This document shows positions 42,774 to 51,636 of a DNA stretch of 64,000 nucleotides, one piece after another. This DNA comes from Segatella hominis (GTDB taxonomy: Bacteria > Bacteroidota > Bacteroidia > Bacteroidales > Bacteroidaceae): assembly GCF_019249725.2 (NCBI RefSeq), contig NZ_CP137559.1:1673501-1737500 (forward strand), in the 5' to 3' direction. The notes under the pieces were generated by a model. It was not told the origin of the DNA and did not search any database. It saw nothing but the letters and a program-made list of their open reading frames with translations. The stretch's first letter is position 1. Each line of letters opens with the position of its first letter. The position numbers and the translations under genes are program-made.

Positions 42774-43077
42774 TTGGAGTCTGAGCAGTAGCATCAGCAA
42801 ACACGTAGCCCTTAGCTACAGTGATTACTACGCCACGAGCAATCTCAACATCTACAGTATTCTGCTCCAAGTTGATACGCTTAACGGTGCCATAAACACC
42901 ACCGCCAGTAACAACCTTAGAACCTTCCTGCAGAGAGTTCTGGAATTTGCGGATTTCCTTCTGCTTCTTCTGCTGAGGACGAATCATGAAAAACCACATG
43001 ATAACAAAAATTGCTACCATCATAACGAGGAAGCTTATATTACCACCACCACCTTGTGCTACCAATAATAAATTCAT
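42766..43077 (-). CDS. yajC: Preprotein translocase subunit YajC
   Basis: 103 residues. One membrane segment (FLVMMVAIFVIMWFFMIRPQ) ends in the family motif IRPQQKKQKE, then SKVVTGGGVYGTV. Accessory component of the SecDF-YajC complex. Follows nusB by 81 bases. Confidence 0.94.
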   Translation of the reverse strand: MNLLLVAQGGGGNISFLVMMVAIFVIMWFFMIRPQQKKQKEIRKFQNSLQEGSKVVTGGGVYGTVKRINLEQNTVDVEIARGVVITVAKGYVFADATAQTPNA

Positions 43078-43158
43078 AGTTGCTATTATTTAAAATGTTA
43101 TTAATATTCTTTTTTCAACTTCAGTCTATCGACCTCAGTCTGTTTTCATTACGGAACT

Positions 43159-44112
43159 TTATCTTCTGTGATGTTCCTTGCGAGGAGGCAATTCCTTGGC
43201 AATGATACCACGGTCGATGAGGAATCTGCCGATATTGTCGAGCATTCCGTTCACATATCCGCCGCTTCGAGGAGTACTATACACCTTGGCCAAGTCAACA
43301 TATTCATTGATAGTGACAGAAGCAGGAATATTTGGGAAATTGACCATCTCTGCAATGGCAATCTGCATGATAACCACATCCATGTAAGCCAGACGGGAGA
43401 AATCCCAGTTGCGGGAAGCATCACTCATATAGCGCTGATACTGGTCGCAATTGAGGATGGTAGAACGGAACAGCTTACGGGCAAAGTCACGATCCTCCAA
43501 ATCTTTATATTCAGGAAGAAGTTCCTGGTCGGCCTTATTCTCCTGCTCGAAACGCTTGATGGTCTTGAGCACGAATGTGTCAACCACTTCTTTGTCATCA
43601 TTCCAATAGAGGCTCTTTTCCTCCAGAAGAGCATCCAGCTCATCATTGTTCATCACAAAATTCTTGTAGAACTTACGCCAAGCCTCACGGTCTGCCTCAT
43701 AGTTGTCTTCCTCTGAAGCCATGTACTCCTGAAAAGCCTCGCTGGCTGTAATGTTAGTGTAGAGCTTGCGCACGAATTCAATGTCATCATCCCATGAAGA
43801 ATGTTTCGCATCAATCCAATCACCCAACATTTTGTTTTCTTCCAACTGAACAGCAAAACGATTGAACGCAAATTTCTGCGATGGAGCCTCTGCCCCTTCA
43901 CGCTGAGCACGAGCCAACTCCACGTCGTAACGCTTGCGAGCCTCTTTAGTGACAGCCACAATGAGTTGCAACATGTAGTTATACAAGTCGTACGCTTTAG
44001 AAAGACTAAACAACAATTCCTTCTCAGCATTATCCATGTTGTGATTGCCGTTTTGATAGTACGCATAGGTTAACTGTACAATCTTTCTTCTAATTAAATC
44101 CCTATTAATCAT
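43159..44112 (-). CDS. nusB: Transcription antitermination factor NusB
   Basis: 317 residues, the long Bacteroidetes form. The NusB fold is in the C-terminal part (LDVVIMQIAIAEMVNFPNIPASVTINEY, LAKVYSTPRSGGYVNGMLDNI), preceded by a 180-residue helical extension. NusB binds boxA RNA with S10 in rRNA antitermination. First gene of a five-gene cluster running to DUF5606. Confidence 0.92.
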   Translation of the reverse strand: MINRDLIRRKIVQLTYAYYQNGNHNMDNAEKELLFSLSKAYDLYNYMLQLIVAVTKEARKRYDVELARAQREGAEAPSQKFAFNRFAVQLEENKMLGDWIDAKHSSWDDDIEFVRKLYTNITASEAFQEYMASEEDNYEADREAWRKFYKNFVMNNDELDALLEEKSLYWNDDKEVVDTFVLKTIKRFEQENKADQELLPEYKDLEDRDFARKLFRSTILNCDQYQRYMSDASRNWDFSRLAYMDVVIMQIAIAEMVNFPNIPASVTINEYVDLAKVYSTPRSGGYVNGMLDNIGRFLIDRGIIAKELPPRKEHHRR

Positions 44113-44289
44113 TCTCTAATAATTTAAAGGTTTATATTACTGTCGTTATTTGACACGGCAAAAATACATATTTTATATGGAACATGCAAGAAACCAGTGG
44201 ATATTTTCTACTTTTTTAAGGATAGAAAGCCCGTTTACCCCCTTCTGAGTCCTCAAAGAATTACTTTTTAGCATTTTTTTCTTCATAAA

Positions 44290-44321
44290 TTTGCTTATTT
44301 CAAATATTTGTTGTAATTTTG
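44290..44321 (+). promoter_or_regulatory. Promoter of rplY
   Basis: TTTG (44290-44293), 20-base spacer, TAATTTTG (44314-44321), a full consensus match. Confidence 0.8.
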
Positions 44322-44399
44322 CACCCGCTTTTGCAAAGCTTATCCGTGTGATGGCGAGTTAAGGCACTAATTATTAATACTTAATTTAGAGTAACACAA

Positions 44400-45008
44400 A
44401 TGAAAGAGATTAATGTAACAGGTCAGAAGCGTACAGACCTTGGCAAGAAAGCTTCTAAGTCATTGCGTAAGGAAGGTTTTATTCCTTGTAACTTGTATGG
44501 TGAGAAGAAGGGTGAGAACGGTGCTCCAGAGGCATTGTCATTCGCTGTTCCTTTCGCTGAGTTGCGTAAGGTTATCTACACTCCTCACGTATATGTTATC
44601 AACCTCATCATCGACGGTGAGAGCCACACAGCTATTATGAAGGAGATCCAGTTCCACCCAACTACAGACGCTCCTTTGCACGTTGACTTCTACGAGGTGA
44701 ACGACAAGAAGCCTATCACTATCGGTATTCCAGTGAAGTTGGTAGGTCTCGCACAGGGTGTTCGTGATGGTGGTCGTATGAACCTTTCTATCCGTAAGAT
44801 CAACGTAACAGCTCCTTACCAGGTAATTCCTGAGCACCTCGATATTGACGTTACTGCTTTGAAGATCGGTAAGAGCATCAAGGTAGGTGACCTTTCATTC
44901 GAGGGTCTTGAGTTGGCTACAAGCAAGGCTGTTGTAGTTTGCTCTATCAAGATGACACGTAACGCTCAGCTCGCTGCACAGCAGGCTGATGACGCTGCTG
45001 CTGAGTAA
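44400..45008 (+). CDS. rplY: 50S ribosomal protein L25 (Ctc type)
   Basis: 202 residues: an N-terminal 5S rRNA-binding L25 domain (INVTGQKRTDLGKKASKSLR, GFIPCNLYG) and the C-terminal TL5/Ctc beta domain (PITIGIPVKLVGLAQGVRDG). The tail is Ala-rich and acidic. Strong codon regularity fits high expression. pth follows by 46 bases. Confidence 0.95.
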   Translation: MKEINVTGQKRTDLGKKASKSLRKEGFIPCNLYGEKKGENGAPEALSFAVPFAELRKVIYTPHVYVINLIIDGESHTAIMKEIQFHPTTDAPLHVDFYEVNDKKPITIGIPVKLVGLAQGVRDGGRMNLSIRKINVTAPYQVIPEHLDIDVTALKIGKSIKVGDLSFEGLELATSKAVVVCSIKMTRNAQLAAQQADDAAAE

Positions 45009-45054
45009 TCTTGATTGACAACCCGTAAATTTAAACACATTTAGATTTTTCAAA

Positions 45055-45627
45055 TTGGATAAATATTTGATTTGTGGTCTTGGCAACCCAGGCGATGAAT
45101 ACGCAGGAACAAGACACAACACGGGATTTATGGTATTGGACGCTTTTGCTAAAGCGTCCAATATTCATTTTGAGGATAAGCGTTACGGATTCGTGGCCGA
45201 AACTTCCATCAAGGGACGTAAGGTGTTCCTTCTGAAACCTACCACCTTCATGAACCTCAGCGGCAACGCCGTAAGATACTGGCTCAATCAGGAGAAGATA
45301 GATCAGAAGAGGCTGCTCGTCATCAGCGATGAACTGGCTCTGCCGCTCGGCGCTTTCAGACTGAAAGCCAACGGAAGCAACGGCGGACACAACGGACTGG
45401 GACACATCCAGCAGCTTATCGGACAGAACTACGCCCGACTGCGCATGGGCATCGGAAACGAATATCCACGCGGAGGACAGGTGGACTGGGTGCTCGGAAA
45501 ATACACAGAGGAAGACATGAAGGAACTGCAACCTGCCATCGACCTCGGTGTGGACATCATCAAAAGCTTCGTCCTACAAGGTATTGACATTACAATGAAT
45601 CAATACAACAAGTTAGGAAAAAAATGA
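45055..45627 (+). CDS. pth: Peptidyl-tRNA hydrolase
   Basis: 190 residues. Starts with TTG (45055), giving MDKYLICGLGNPGDEYAGTR, correctly aligned with the family start. Catalytic His lies in RHNTGFMVLD; Asn in PTTFMNLSG; the later segment GSNGGHNGL and RLRMGIGNEY are family markers. It recycles peptidyl-tRNA in the cytosol. In line with rplY and hslR. Confidence 0.94.
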   Translation: MDKYLICGLGNPGDEYAGTRHNTGFMVLDAFAKASNIHFEDKRYGFVAETSIKGRKVFLLKPTTFMNLSGNAVRYWLNQEKIDQKRLLVISDELALPLGAFRLKANGSNGGHNGLGHIQQLIGQNYARLRMGIGNEYPRGGQVDWVLGKYTEEDMKELQPAIDLGVDIIKSFVLQGIDITMNQYNKLGKK

Positions 45628-45628
45628 A

Positions 45629-46048
45629 ATGAAAGAAACAGCAAGAATAGACAAATGGCTCTGGGCTGCCAGAATCTACAAGACACGCAGTATTGCGGCT
45701 GATGCCTGCAAGAATGGGCGCGTCACCGTGGGCGGCGTAAACAGAAAACCATCCTACATGATCAAGAGAGGAGATGTGGTCAGCGTGAAAAAGGCGCCTA
45801 TCACCTACTCTTTTGAAGTGCTCGACTGCATTGAGCAACGAGTTGGTGCTAAAATGCTCTTTGCTGTCTATAAGAATGTAACCGACCCTAAGCAGTATGA
45901 ACTGCTGGAAATGAGCCGCATCAGCGGTTTCGTGGACAGAGCCAGAGGTACAGGTCGTCCTACTAAGAAGGAACGACGTGCGCTGGATGCTTTCGTGGAC
46001 CCAGCCATGTTCGGATTTGAAGACGAAGACTGGGAGGAAGAGGAATAA
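45629..46048 (+). CDS. hslR: S4-domain RNA-binding protein (Hsp15-like)
   Basis: 139 residues, starting one base after pth. The S4 fold is RIDKWLWAARIYKTRSIAA, ACKNGRVTVGGVNRKPSYMI and KRGDVVSV. Hsp15 binds free 50S subunits carrying nascent chains, which fits its neighbour pth. The tail is acidic (EDEDWEEEE). Confidence 0.92.
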   Translation: MKETARIDKWLWAARIYKTRSIAADACKNGRVTVGGVNRKPSYMIKRGDVVSVKKAPITYSFEVLDCIEQRVGAKMLFAVYKNVTDPKQYELLEMSRISGFVDRARGTGRPTKKERRALDAFVDPAMFGFEDEDWEEEE

Positions 46049-46061
46049 AAGTTGCGTTTTC

Positions 46062-46142
46062 TGCGACGACAACAGAGACTATAGCGACAAATCCAAGCAC
46101 GAGGTATTCTCTCTGACTTTCGGTTATAAATTCAAACTGTAG
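46062..46142 (+). pseudogene. C-terminal remnant of a third PorT/OMP-type barrel
   Basis: 26 codons before a TAG read SKHEVFSLTFGYKFKL, nearly the same as the ends of the two full-length barrels downstream (SVFQLTLGYKFKL and SVFQFTLGYKFQL). No start or body remains; hslR ends 14 bases before it. Confidence 0.75.
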
Positions 46143-46157
46143 GATATCCTCATATTT

Positions 46158-46202
46158 AAATCTCCCACAACTTTGACTTTCTTCAAGTTGTGGGAGATTT
46201 TT
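46158..46202 (+). terminator. Terminator after the hslR unit
   Basis: AAATCTCCCACAACTT pairs perfectly with AAGTTGTGGGAGATTT, followed by TTCG. Confidence 0.85.
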
Positions 46203-46295
46203 CGTATCTATATTCCAAATATATACGCCATAGTATTCCAAATGGGAAGAAAGAGGAAATATTTTACCTTAAATTGCAAAAAACTCATCCAAAAG

Positions 46296-46327
46296 TTTGC
46301 ATCCTATTGTTTTTTACTATACCTTTG
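46296..46327 (+). promoter_or_regulatory. Promoter of the first barrel gene
   Basis: TTTG (46296-46299), 20-base spacer, TACCTTTG (46320-46327). It leaves a leader of about 160 bases before the ATG at 46495. Confidence 0.75.
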
Positions 46328-46494
46328 CCCTCGCTAACAGAAACAAACGGCCTGCAAATATGCTTTCCATATCAACAGAAAAGATGGATCAGCAAAACGC
46401 TCCCCCGTCTGCCTCTATTAGCAAATATAGTAGAATTCTAATATATAAAGTAAAAAGTAAACAAATAGTATTAACTAAATTTAGATTAGAGATT

Positions 46495-47115
46495 ATGAAA
46501 AAGATTATTGCAATGGCAGCTCTCGTGCTGTCTTCAGTAGGTGCTTTCGCACAGTATTCAGCAGGTGATTTCACTCTCCAGCCAAAAGTTGGTTTGAACT
46601 GTACTTCTATCACAGGCGACAACGACGCAGATTACAAGGCAGGTTTCGTTGGTGGTCTTGAGGCTGAGTACCACGTATCTCCATTAGTAGGTATCAGCGC
46701 AGGTTTGCTTTATTCCATGCAAGGTGCAAAATGGTCTGGCAATCTTTCTTATGAAGATACAGAAATTGCCAACGCAAAAGCTACACTCAAGACTGACTAT
46801 CTCAACATTCCTATTTTAGCAAACATCTACGTTGCGCCAGGTCTCGCTCTCAAGGCAGGTGTTCAGCCAGCATTCAACTTGACACACAAGCAAAAGTTAG
46901 AGGGTAGCATTGCAGGTTACAAGGGAGACACAGGTTACCAGACAATTGATGGTGTTAAGTCTTTCGACTTCTCTATCCCTGTAGGTATCTCATACGAATA
47001 TCAGGGTTTCTGCCTGGATGCACGTTATAACATCGGTTGCACCAAGGTTTTCGATGAGGGTGATGGTAACCACTCTGTATTCCAGTTGACACTTGGTTAC
47101 AAGTTCAAGCTCTAA
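46495..47115 (+). CDS. Outer-membrane beta-barrel protein (PorT-like), copy 1
   Basis: 206 residues from the ATG at 46495, chosen for the signal peptide MKKIIAMAALVLSSVGAFAQ. An eight-strand-type barrel follows (LQPKVGLNCTSITG, GISAGLLYSMQGAKW, YLNIPILANIYVAPGLALKA) ending TLGYKFKL. Family: outer-membrane barrel PF13568-like. Function unknown; such proteins are abundant surface or structural porin-like proteins. Paralog of the next gene. Confidence 0.88.
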   Translation: MKKIIAMAALVLSSVGAFAQYSAGDFTLQPKVGLNCTSITGDNDADYKAGFVGGLEAEYHVSPLVGISAGLLYSMQGAKWSGNLSYEDTEIANAKATLKTDYLNIPILANIYVAPGLALKAGVQPAFNLTHKQKLEGSIAGYKGDTGYQTIDGVKSFDFSIPVGISYEYQGFCLDARYNIGCTKVFDEGDGNHSVFQLTLGYKFKL

Positions 47116-47134
47116 AAATCTAACAAAAAGCATA

Positions 47135-47174
47135 AACCCATAGGTTCTTGCAAGAGTACCTATGGGTTCTTTTT
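47135..47174 (+). terminator. Terminator between the two barrel genes
   Basis: AACCCATAGGT pairs with ACCTATGGGTT, followed by CTTTTT. Confidence 0.85.
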
Positions 47175-47203
47175 ATAATTTATTCACACTAAAAAGCAGT
47201 TTT

Positions 47204-47830
47204 ATGAAAAAGCTATTTCTTTCAGCCGCTATGGCAGTGTTTTCACTCGGTACATTTGCTCAAAGCGCCGTTGGTTCTGTCACATTACAACCTAAGGTAG
47301 GTTTGAATATCGCCTGCCTCACCGACGAGGACAACGCCACTTCAAGAATCGGTTTCACAGGTGGAGCTGAACTCGGTTACCAAGCCACCAAAAAGTTCGC
47401 TATCACTGGAGCTTTGATGTACTCTATGCAAGGTGCTAAGAGCGACTTTGACGAATACAACGGAACCCTCAAACTCGACTACATCAACATCCCTATCCTC
47501 GCCAACGTCTATGTTGTCAAAGGTTTGGCACTGAAAGCCGGCATCCAACCAGGTTTCTGTATCAATAAGAAAGTTAGCGTTGGCGGTATCAGCGTTGACA
47601 TAGACGAGGCTTTCAAGCAAGCTGACACCAACTACAAAATCAACACCGTTGACTTCTCCATCCCTATCGGTTTGTCGTACGAATATAATGGACTCGTCAT
47701 TGATGCTCGCTACAATCTCGGTGTCACAAAGGTCGCTGACGGTTACATTGAGAACGAAGGCATCAAGATGAGATCAGACGACAGACACTCCGTCTTTCAG
47801 TTTACCTTGGGCTATAAGTTCCAATTATAA
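47204..47830 (+). CDS. Outer-membrane beta-barrel protein (PorT-like), copy 2
   Basis: 208 residues from the ATG at 47204 with signal peptide MKKLFLSAAMAVFSLGTFAQ. Same strand pattern as copy 1 (LQPKVGLNIACLTDEDN, ALMYSMQGAKSDF, YINIPILANVYVVKGLALKA), ending TLGYKFQL. Codon choice differs from copy 1 (many C-ending codons), so the two have diverged for some time or under different expression demands. Confidence 0.88.
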   Translation: MKKLFLSAAMAVFSLGTFAQSAVGSVTLQPKVGLNIACLTDEDNATSRIGFTGGAELGYQATKKFAITGALMYSMQGAKSDFDEYNGTLKLDYINIPILANVYVVKGLALKAGIQPGFCINKKVSVGGISVDIDEAFKQADTNYKINTVDFSIPIGLSYEYNGLVIDARYNLGVTKVADGYIENEGIKMRSDDRHSVFQFTLGYKFQL

Positions 47831-47880
47831 AAGCCATCAGATAGTAAGCAAGAAGCCTTGCTTAACAAAAGTATATAGAA

Positions 47881-47926
47881 AATCCCCAATAGTTTTCCAT
47901 TCCGTAAAACTATTGGGGATTCTTTT
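47881..47926 (+). terminator. Terminator of barrel copy 2
   Basis: AATCCCCAATAGTTTT pairs perfectly with AAAACTATTGGGGATT, followed by CTTTT. Confidence 0.88.
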
Positions 47927-47994
47927 ATTATTCTCATACCAAGACTATCATTCTTTTTCATAATGATTGCATCACTTTTGTCATACCGATACTA

Positions 47995-48660
47995 TCACTC
48001 TTTCTTCTCTTCTTCCTCCTTGATTTCCTCAATATAAGTTCCTTCGTCCATTGTTCCCATCGTAAAAGAACTCACTTCTTCTGCCTTCGTCCATTTCCGC
48101 TTATTGTTGGCAATCTTGAATGCATTGATACATTCCACAACACCATAGATAAGCATGGTCCAGCCGATGATGAAGAGCGGAGCAGAGGCTATGGCTGAAG
48201 GTTTGATGACAGCAAGCAAACCAATCAGGAGAATGATGGAAGGAAAAATCCAATAAACAATTCCCACACGTCCCAACTTGCGAGCCGTAGCAAGATTCAT
48301 AAACTGCGTCAATGCGCCCATAATCAGAATGACAGAAAGAATGAACATCAGACTGTTGATGAACGTATTAGGCATCAGAGCCAAAATCAAACCCAGACAG
48401 AGACTGCCTATTCCCACAATAGGAAAATGAGGAGTCAACCCCGTGAGCTGCTTTCCATTAGCATCATAAACAACACCTACTTTACCCGAATTTCTCTTGG
48501 CACTGAAATAGGTAACGATGGAAATGACTCCCGAGAGGAAAAACAACACACCGATGGCTATGGTAATCCAAGTAACCGTCTGTTCACGATACTGAATGAG
48601 AAGTGCACCTACGATAATCGCACAGATTGCACGGAAAAATGAACTATGTATTACTTTCAT
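47995..48660 (-). CDS. DUF308 (HdeD-like) membrane protein
   Basis: 221 residues from the ATG at 48660; a longer frame reaches 48717 without a better start. Six membrane segments in the HdeD pattern (FFRAICAIIVGALLIQYREQ, ITIAIGVLFFLSGVISIVTY, FIIGWTMLIYGVVECINAF) and an acidic Glu/Lys tail. HdeD in E. coli helps acid resistance; the role here is unknown. Confidence 0.85.
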   Translation of the reverse strand: MKVIHSSFFRAICAIIVGALLIQYREQTVTWITIAIGVLFFLSGVISIVTYFSAKRNSGKVGVVYDANGKQLTGLTPHFPIVGIGSLCLGLILALMPNTFINSLMFILSVILIMGALTQFMNLATARKLGRVGIVYWIFPSIILLIGLLAVIKPSAIASAPLFIIGWTMLIYGVVECINAFKIANNKRKWTKAEEVSSFTMGTMDEGTYIEEIKEEEEKKE

Positions 48661-48723
48661 ATTTCTTTTTAGATTAATATTCGACAAACTATTAAAAAAA
48701 CTTCTACAAAAATACAAACTATC

Positions 48724-48754
48724 TTTGATAAATCCAACTTTTTTTGTAATTTTG
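48724..48754 (+). promoter_or_regulatory. Promoter of the histidine phosphatase gene
   Basis: TTTG (48724-48727), 19-base spacer, TAATTTTG (48747-48754). Confidence 0.78.
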
Positions 48755-48773
48755 TTGGCAAATTAAGGATATT

Positions 48774-49307
48774 ATGACAAAATTGTATTTAGTTAGACAT
48801 GGTGAGACTGTAGATAATGCAGCCCAGATTATGCAAGGACAAACACCAGGCAAGTTAAACGCCACCGGCATTGCCCAAGCTGAGGAAGTAGCTCGCAAGA
48901 TGGCCAATGACCACATCGATGTATTCATATCCAGCGATCTCTACCGCAGCATCCAGACTTGTGAGATAATCGCCCTACCTCATTTTCAGGACGAGAAATC
49001 CATGAAACAAGCCATGATTACAACCCCACTGATACGGGAGCGCGACTGGGGCGATTTCACAGGTAAGTTCATCCCAAGTCTTCCCAAAAATCCGAAAGAC
49101 TGGCCAGACAACATCGAATCTATCGAAAAGATGAAATCACGCGCACAGAATTTCCTCACCTGGCTCAAGGTGACCTATCCCGACAAAACTATTCTTGCCG
49201 TAGGACACGGCATTATCAACAAGGCTATTCAGAGCGTTTATTTCAAGCGCCCTATGAACGAGATAGAAAAGATGGGAAACGCAGAGGTAAGAGTTCTGAT
49301 CTTATAA
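48774..49307 (+). CDS. Histidine phosphatase family protein
   Basis: 177 residues. The catalytic RHG motif is LVRHGETVDNA near the start, a second His lies in AVGHGIINKAIQ, and ERDWGDFTGK carries the acid. Broad-specificity phosphatase or phosphoglycerate-mutase fold; a cobalamin or small sugar-phosphate substrate is possible. Starts about 20 bases after its -7 box. Confidence 0.9.
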   Translation: MTKLYLVRHGETVDNAAQIMQGQTPGKLNATGIAQAEEVARKMANDHIDVFISSDLYRSIQTCEIIALPHFQDEKSMKQAMITTPLIRERDWGDFTGKFIPSLPKNPKDWPDNIESIEKMKSRAQNFLTWLKVTYPDKTILAVGHGIINKAIQSVYFKRPMNEIEKMGNAEVRVLIL

Positions 49308-49437
49308 TCTGCTTCTATTCCCCACCTTATTATATATATAGAAGAATCCAAACTATAGAATACCCTATATCCTATATGAAGAAGATTCTATATTCACACT
49401 TAACATTTCACATTTAACATTTATAAAACCCTCTCTT

Positions 49438-50199
49438 ATGGCAAACAAAATCGCTTTGATTACAGGAGCTACCAGCGGTATCGGTGAAGCATGTGCACGC
49501 CGATTTGCCCAAGGCGGATACGACCTGATTCTTACAGGAAGAAACACAGGCAAGTTGGAAATCATCAAGAAAGAACTCGAAAATGCTTACGGCATTATGG
49601 TCCTTGCATTGGCTTTTGACGTTCGCAACCGTGAAGCTGCCCAGAAAGCCGTTGATTATATTCCTTCACACATGAAGAATATCGACGTACTCATCAATAA
49701 TGCTGGTCTGGCTCGTGGACTGGAACCAGAATACGAGGGAGACTTTGAGGATTGGGATCAGATGATAGACACCAATATCAAGGGACTTCTCACCATGACC
49801 CGCCTCATCGTGCCAGGAATGGTCAGCAGAAATCATGGACACATTATCAATATCGGAAGTGTTGCCGGTGATGCTGCTTACGCAGGAGGCAATGTTTATT
49901 GTGCCACCAAGGCTGCCGTCAAGGCAATTACAGACGGACTCCGTATCGACGTGGCTCACACCAAAGTGCGCGTCACCAATGTAAAACCAGGATTGGTGGA
50001 AACCAATTTCTCCAACATCCGCTTCCATGGCGACAACGCCCGTGCCGACAGAGTTTACGACGGAATCGTACCGCTCAATGGTGATGATGTGGCAGATGTG
50101 GCTTTCTATGCAGCCAGTGCTCCTGAACACGTCCAGATAGCTGAAGTACTTGTGCTGGCCACCCATCAGGCAAACGGCACCGTCATTCATCGCAACTAA
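49438..50199 (+). CDS. SDR family oxidoreductase (YdfG-like)
   Basis: 253 residues. Rossmann motif ITGATSGIGEA (8-18), NNAGLARG, Ser in GSVAGDAAY, catalytic Tyr-x3-Lys in VYCATKAAVKAI. The overall pattern and TGRN cofactor region fit NADP-dependent 3-hydroxy acid (serine-type) dehydrogenases like YdfG. Monocistronic with a terminator at 50238. Confidence 0.9.
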   Translation: MANKIALITGATSGIGEACARRFAQGGYDLILTGRNTGKLEIIKKELENAYGIMVLALAFDVRNREAAQKAVDYIPSHMKNIDVLINNAGLARGLEPEYEGDFEDWDQMIDTNIKGLLTMTRLIVPGMVSRNHGHIINIGSVAGDAAYAGGNVYCATKAAVKAITDGLRIDVAHTKVRVTNVKPGLVETNFSNIRFHGDNARADRVYDGIVPLNGDDVADVAFYAASAPEHVQIAEVLVLATHQANGTVIHRN

Positions 50200-50237
50200 G
50201 AAATCCTCGCAAACAGAAAACGATTGCGATAAAATAG

Positions 50238-50282
50238 AAAATCCTCGCTACGAACACAACGATTCGTAACGAGGATTTTTAT
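50238..50282 (+). terminator. Terminator of the SDR gene, bidirectional
   Basis: AAAATCCTCGCTACGAA pairs with TTCGTAACGAGGATTTT, one mismatch, followed by TTT. Its mirror image can end udk on the other strand. Confidence 0.85.
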
Positions 50283-50308
50283 TGCTAAGACAATTTGCCT
50301 GAGAACGA

Positions 50309-50944
50309 TTATTTGCCGAGTTTCTCCACCAATCCTGTCACATAACTGCAAAGGATTCCGATACCCTTCTCGTTTTCACCACCCTGCGGAATGATGATGT
50401 CTGCATAACGCTTGGTGGGTTCGATAAACTGCTCGTGCATAGGTTTCAGCACCTTCAGATATCTGTCCACAACCATCGAAACCGTACGACCTCTGTCTAT
50501 TGTATCGCGCTGGATATTGCGGATGAGTCGTTCGTCAGGGTCAGCATCCACGAAAACCTTCAGGTCCATCAGGTCACGCAGCTTCTTGTTGAGCAAAGTC
50601 ATGATTCCCTCGATGATGATGACCGGCTTCGGTTCCACATGGATCGTTTCCTTCTCACGATTACATTTCAGATAACTGTAAGTAGGCTGTTCGATGGCAA
50701 TTCCATTGCGCAAATCAGCCAACTGCTTATGGAGTAATTTCCAGTCGAAAGCATCAGGATGATCGAAGTTGATAGCATGTCGCTCCTCATCCGTCATTCC
50801 CGTCGTATCATTATAATAGGAATCCAGAGGAACCACAGCCACATAATGAGGAGGCAAAGCATCCACGATTTTCTTGACCACAGTTGTCTTGCCCGAACCG
50901 GTTCCTCCTGCAATACCGATAATCGTTATTTTATCTTTTTCCAT
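50309..50944 (-). CDS. udk: Uridine kinase
   Basis: 211 residues. P-loop GIAGGTGSGKTTVV (11-24), VVPLDSYYND, FDHPDAFDW and DERLIRNIQRDTIDRGR are uridine kinase marks. Phosphorylates uridine and cytidine in pyrimidine salvage. Lies downstream of the UDG-fold and EEP nuclease genes on the same strand, an arrangement that fits use of external nucleic acid. Confidence 0.94.
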   Translation of the reverse strand: MEKDKITIIGIAGGTGSGKTTVVKKIVDALPPHYVAVVPLDSYYNDTTGMTDEERHAINFDHPDAFDWKLLHKQLADLRNGIAIEQPTYSYLKCNREKETIHVEPKPVIIIEGIMTLLNKKLRDLMDLKVFVDADPDERLIRNIQRDTIDRGRTVSMVVDRYLKVLKPMHEQFIEPTKRYADIIIPQGGENEKGIGILCSYVTGLVEKLGK

Positions 50945-51016
50945 AGATTCGTTAATATTAATTTATTGTACGCGTACATTATATATATAGAATAAACCCA
51001 GAGATCTCATCAGAAA

Positions 51017-51586
51017 TCAAAGAATATCATCAAACATTCTCTTGTAGAAATCTGCTTTTTTCTCAACTGCCAAAGGATAAGCCCGGCTGCTGCTTGGCAT
51101 TCTATAGAGCCTCAACGTGCGATTCTCGAAAGAAAACTCCACGTATCCTCCCATGGCAGGAGTCTCAGTAATACCATAATGTTCAGAAAACACCTTGGTA
51201 GCCAACTGTCCTGCCGTCAGCACCGCTTTACATTCCGGCAAAGCTCGCAGCATTCCATCCAGATCAGACTGTTCCACGATTTTCAAATCCTTGTCAGAAG
51301 CCGTATTCTTGGTACGAATCACTTTCTGCGCCGTATCAAAGAGAGCAACTCCCTTTTCTCCAAGAAATTCCTTGATAGCCTCCAGCCTGTATTGCTTATG
51401 CTCTACATCCACGAAATGAAGTTTATCTCCGAAAAAGATAATTCCAAAGATGCGCCACATATCATTCTGAAAATTAGGATAATACCAGGGAATGCACCAG
51501 CGCTTGGGTGAAGGCGGGAAAGTACCGAGCATCAGGAGATGCGCATTCTTGGGCAACCAAGGTTCGAAAGGATGACTCTCTATCAT
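51017..51586 (-). CDS. Uracil-DNA glycosylase fold protein
   Basis: 189 residues. The start HPFEPWLPKNAHLLMLGTFPPSPKRW, the VALFDTAQKVIR segment and the end YRMPSSSRAYPLAVEKKADFY fit the small uracil-DNA glycosylase superfamily group of Bacteroidetes (MUG/UDG-fold). It probably removes uracil or a mispaired base from DNA; specificity unknown. Follows the EEP nuclease by 50 bases. Confidence 0.82.
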   Translation of the reverse strand: MIESHPFEPWLPKNAHLLMLGTFPPSPKRWCIPWYYPNFQNDMWRIFGIIFFGDKLHFVDVEHKQYRLEAIKEFLGEKGVALFDTAQKVIRTKNTASDKDLKIVEQSDLDGMLRALPECKAVLTAGQLATKVFSEHYGITETPAMGGYVEFSFENRTLRLYRMPSSSRAYPLAVEKKADFYKRMFDDIL

Positions 51587-51636
51587 TTTCTTTATTTTTT
51601 TACCTTTTTACTTTTTTACCTTTTTACCTTTAAAAA

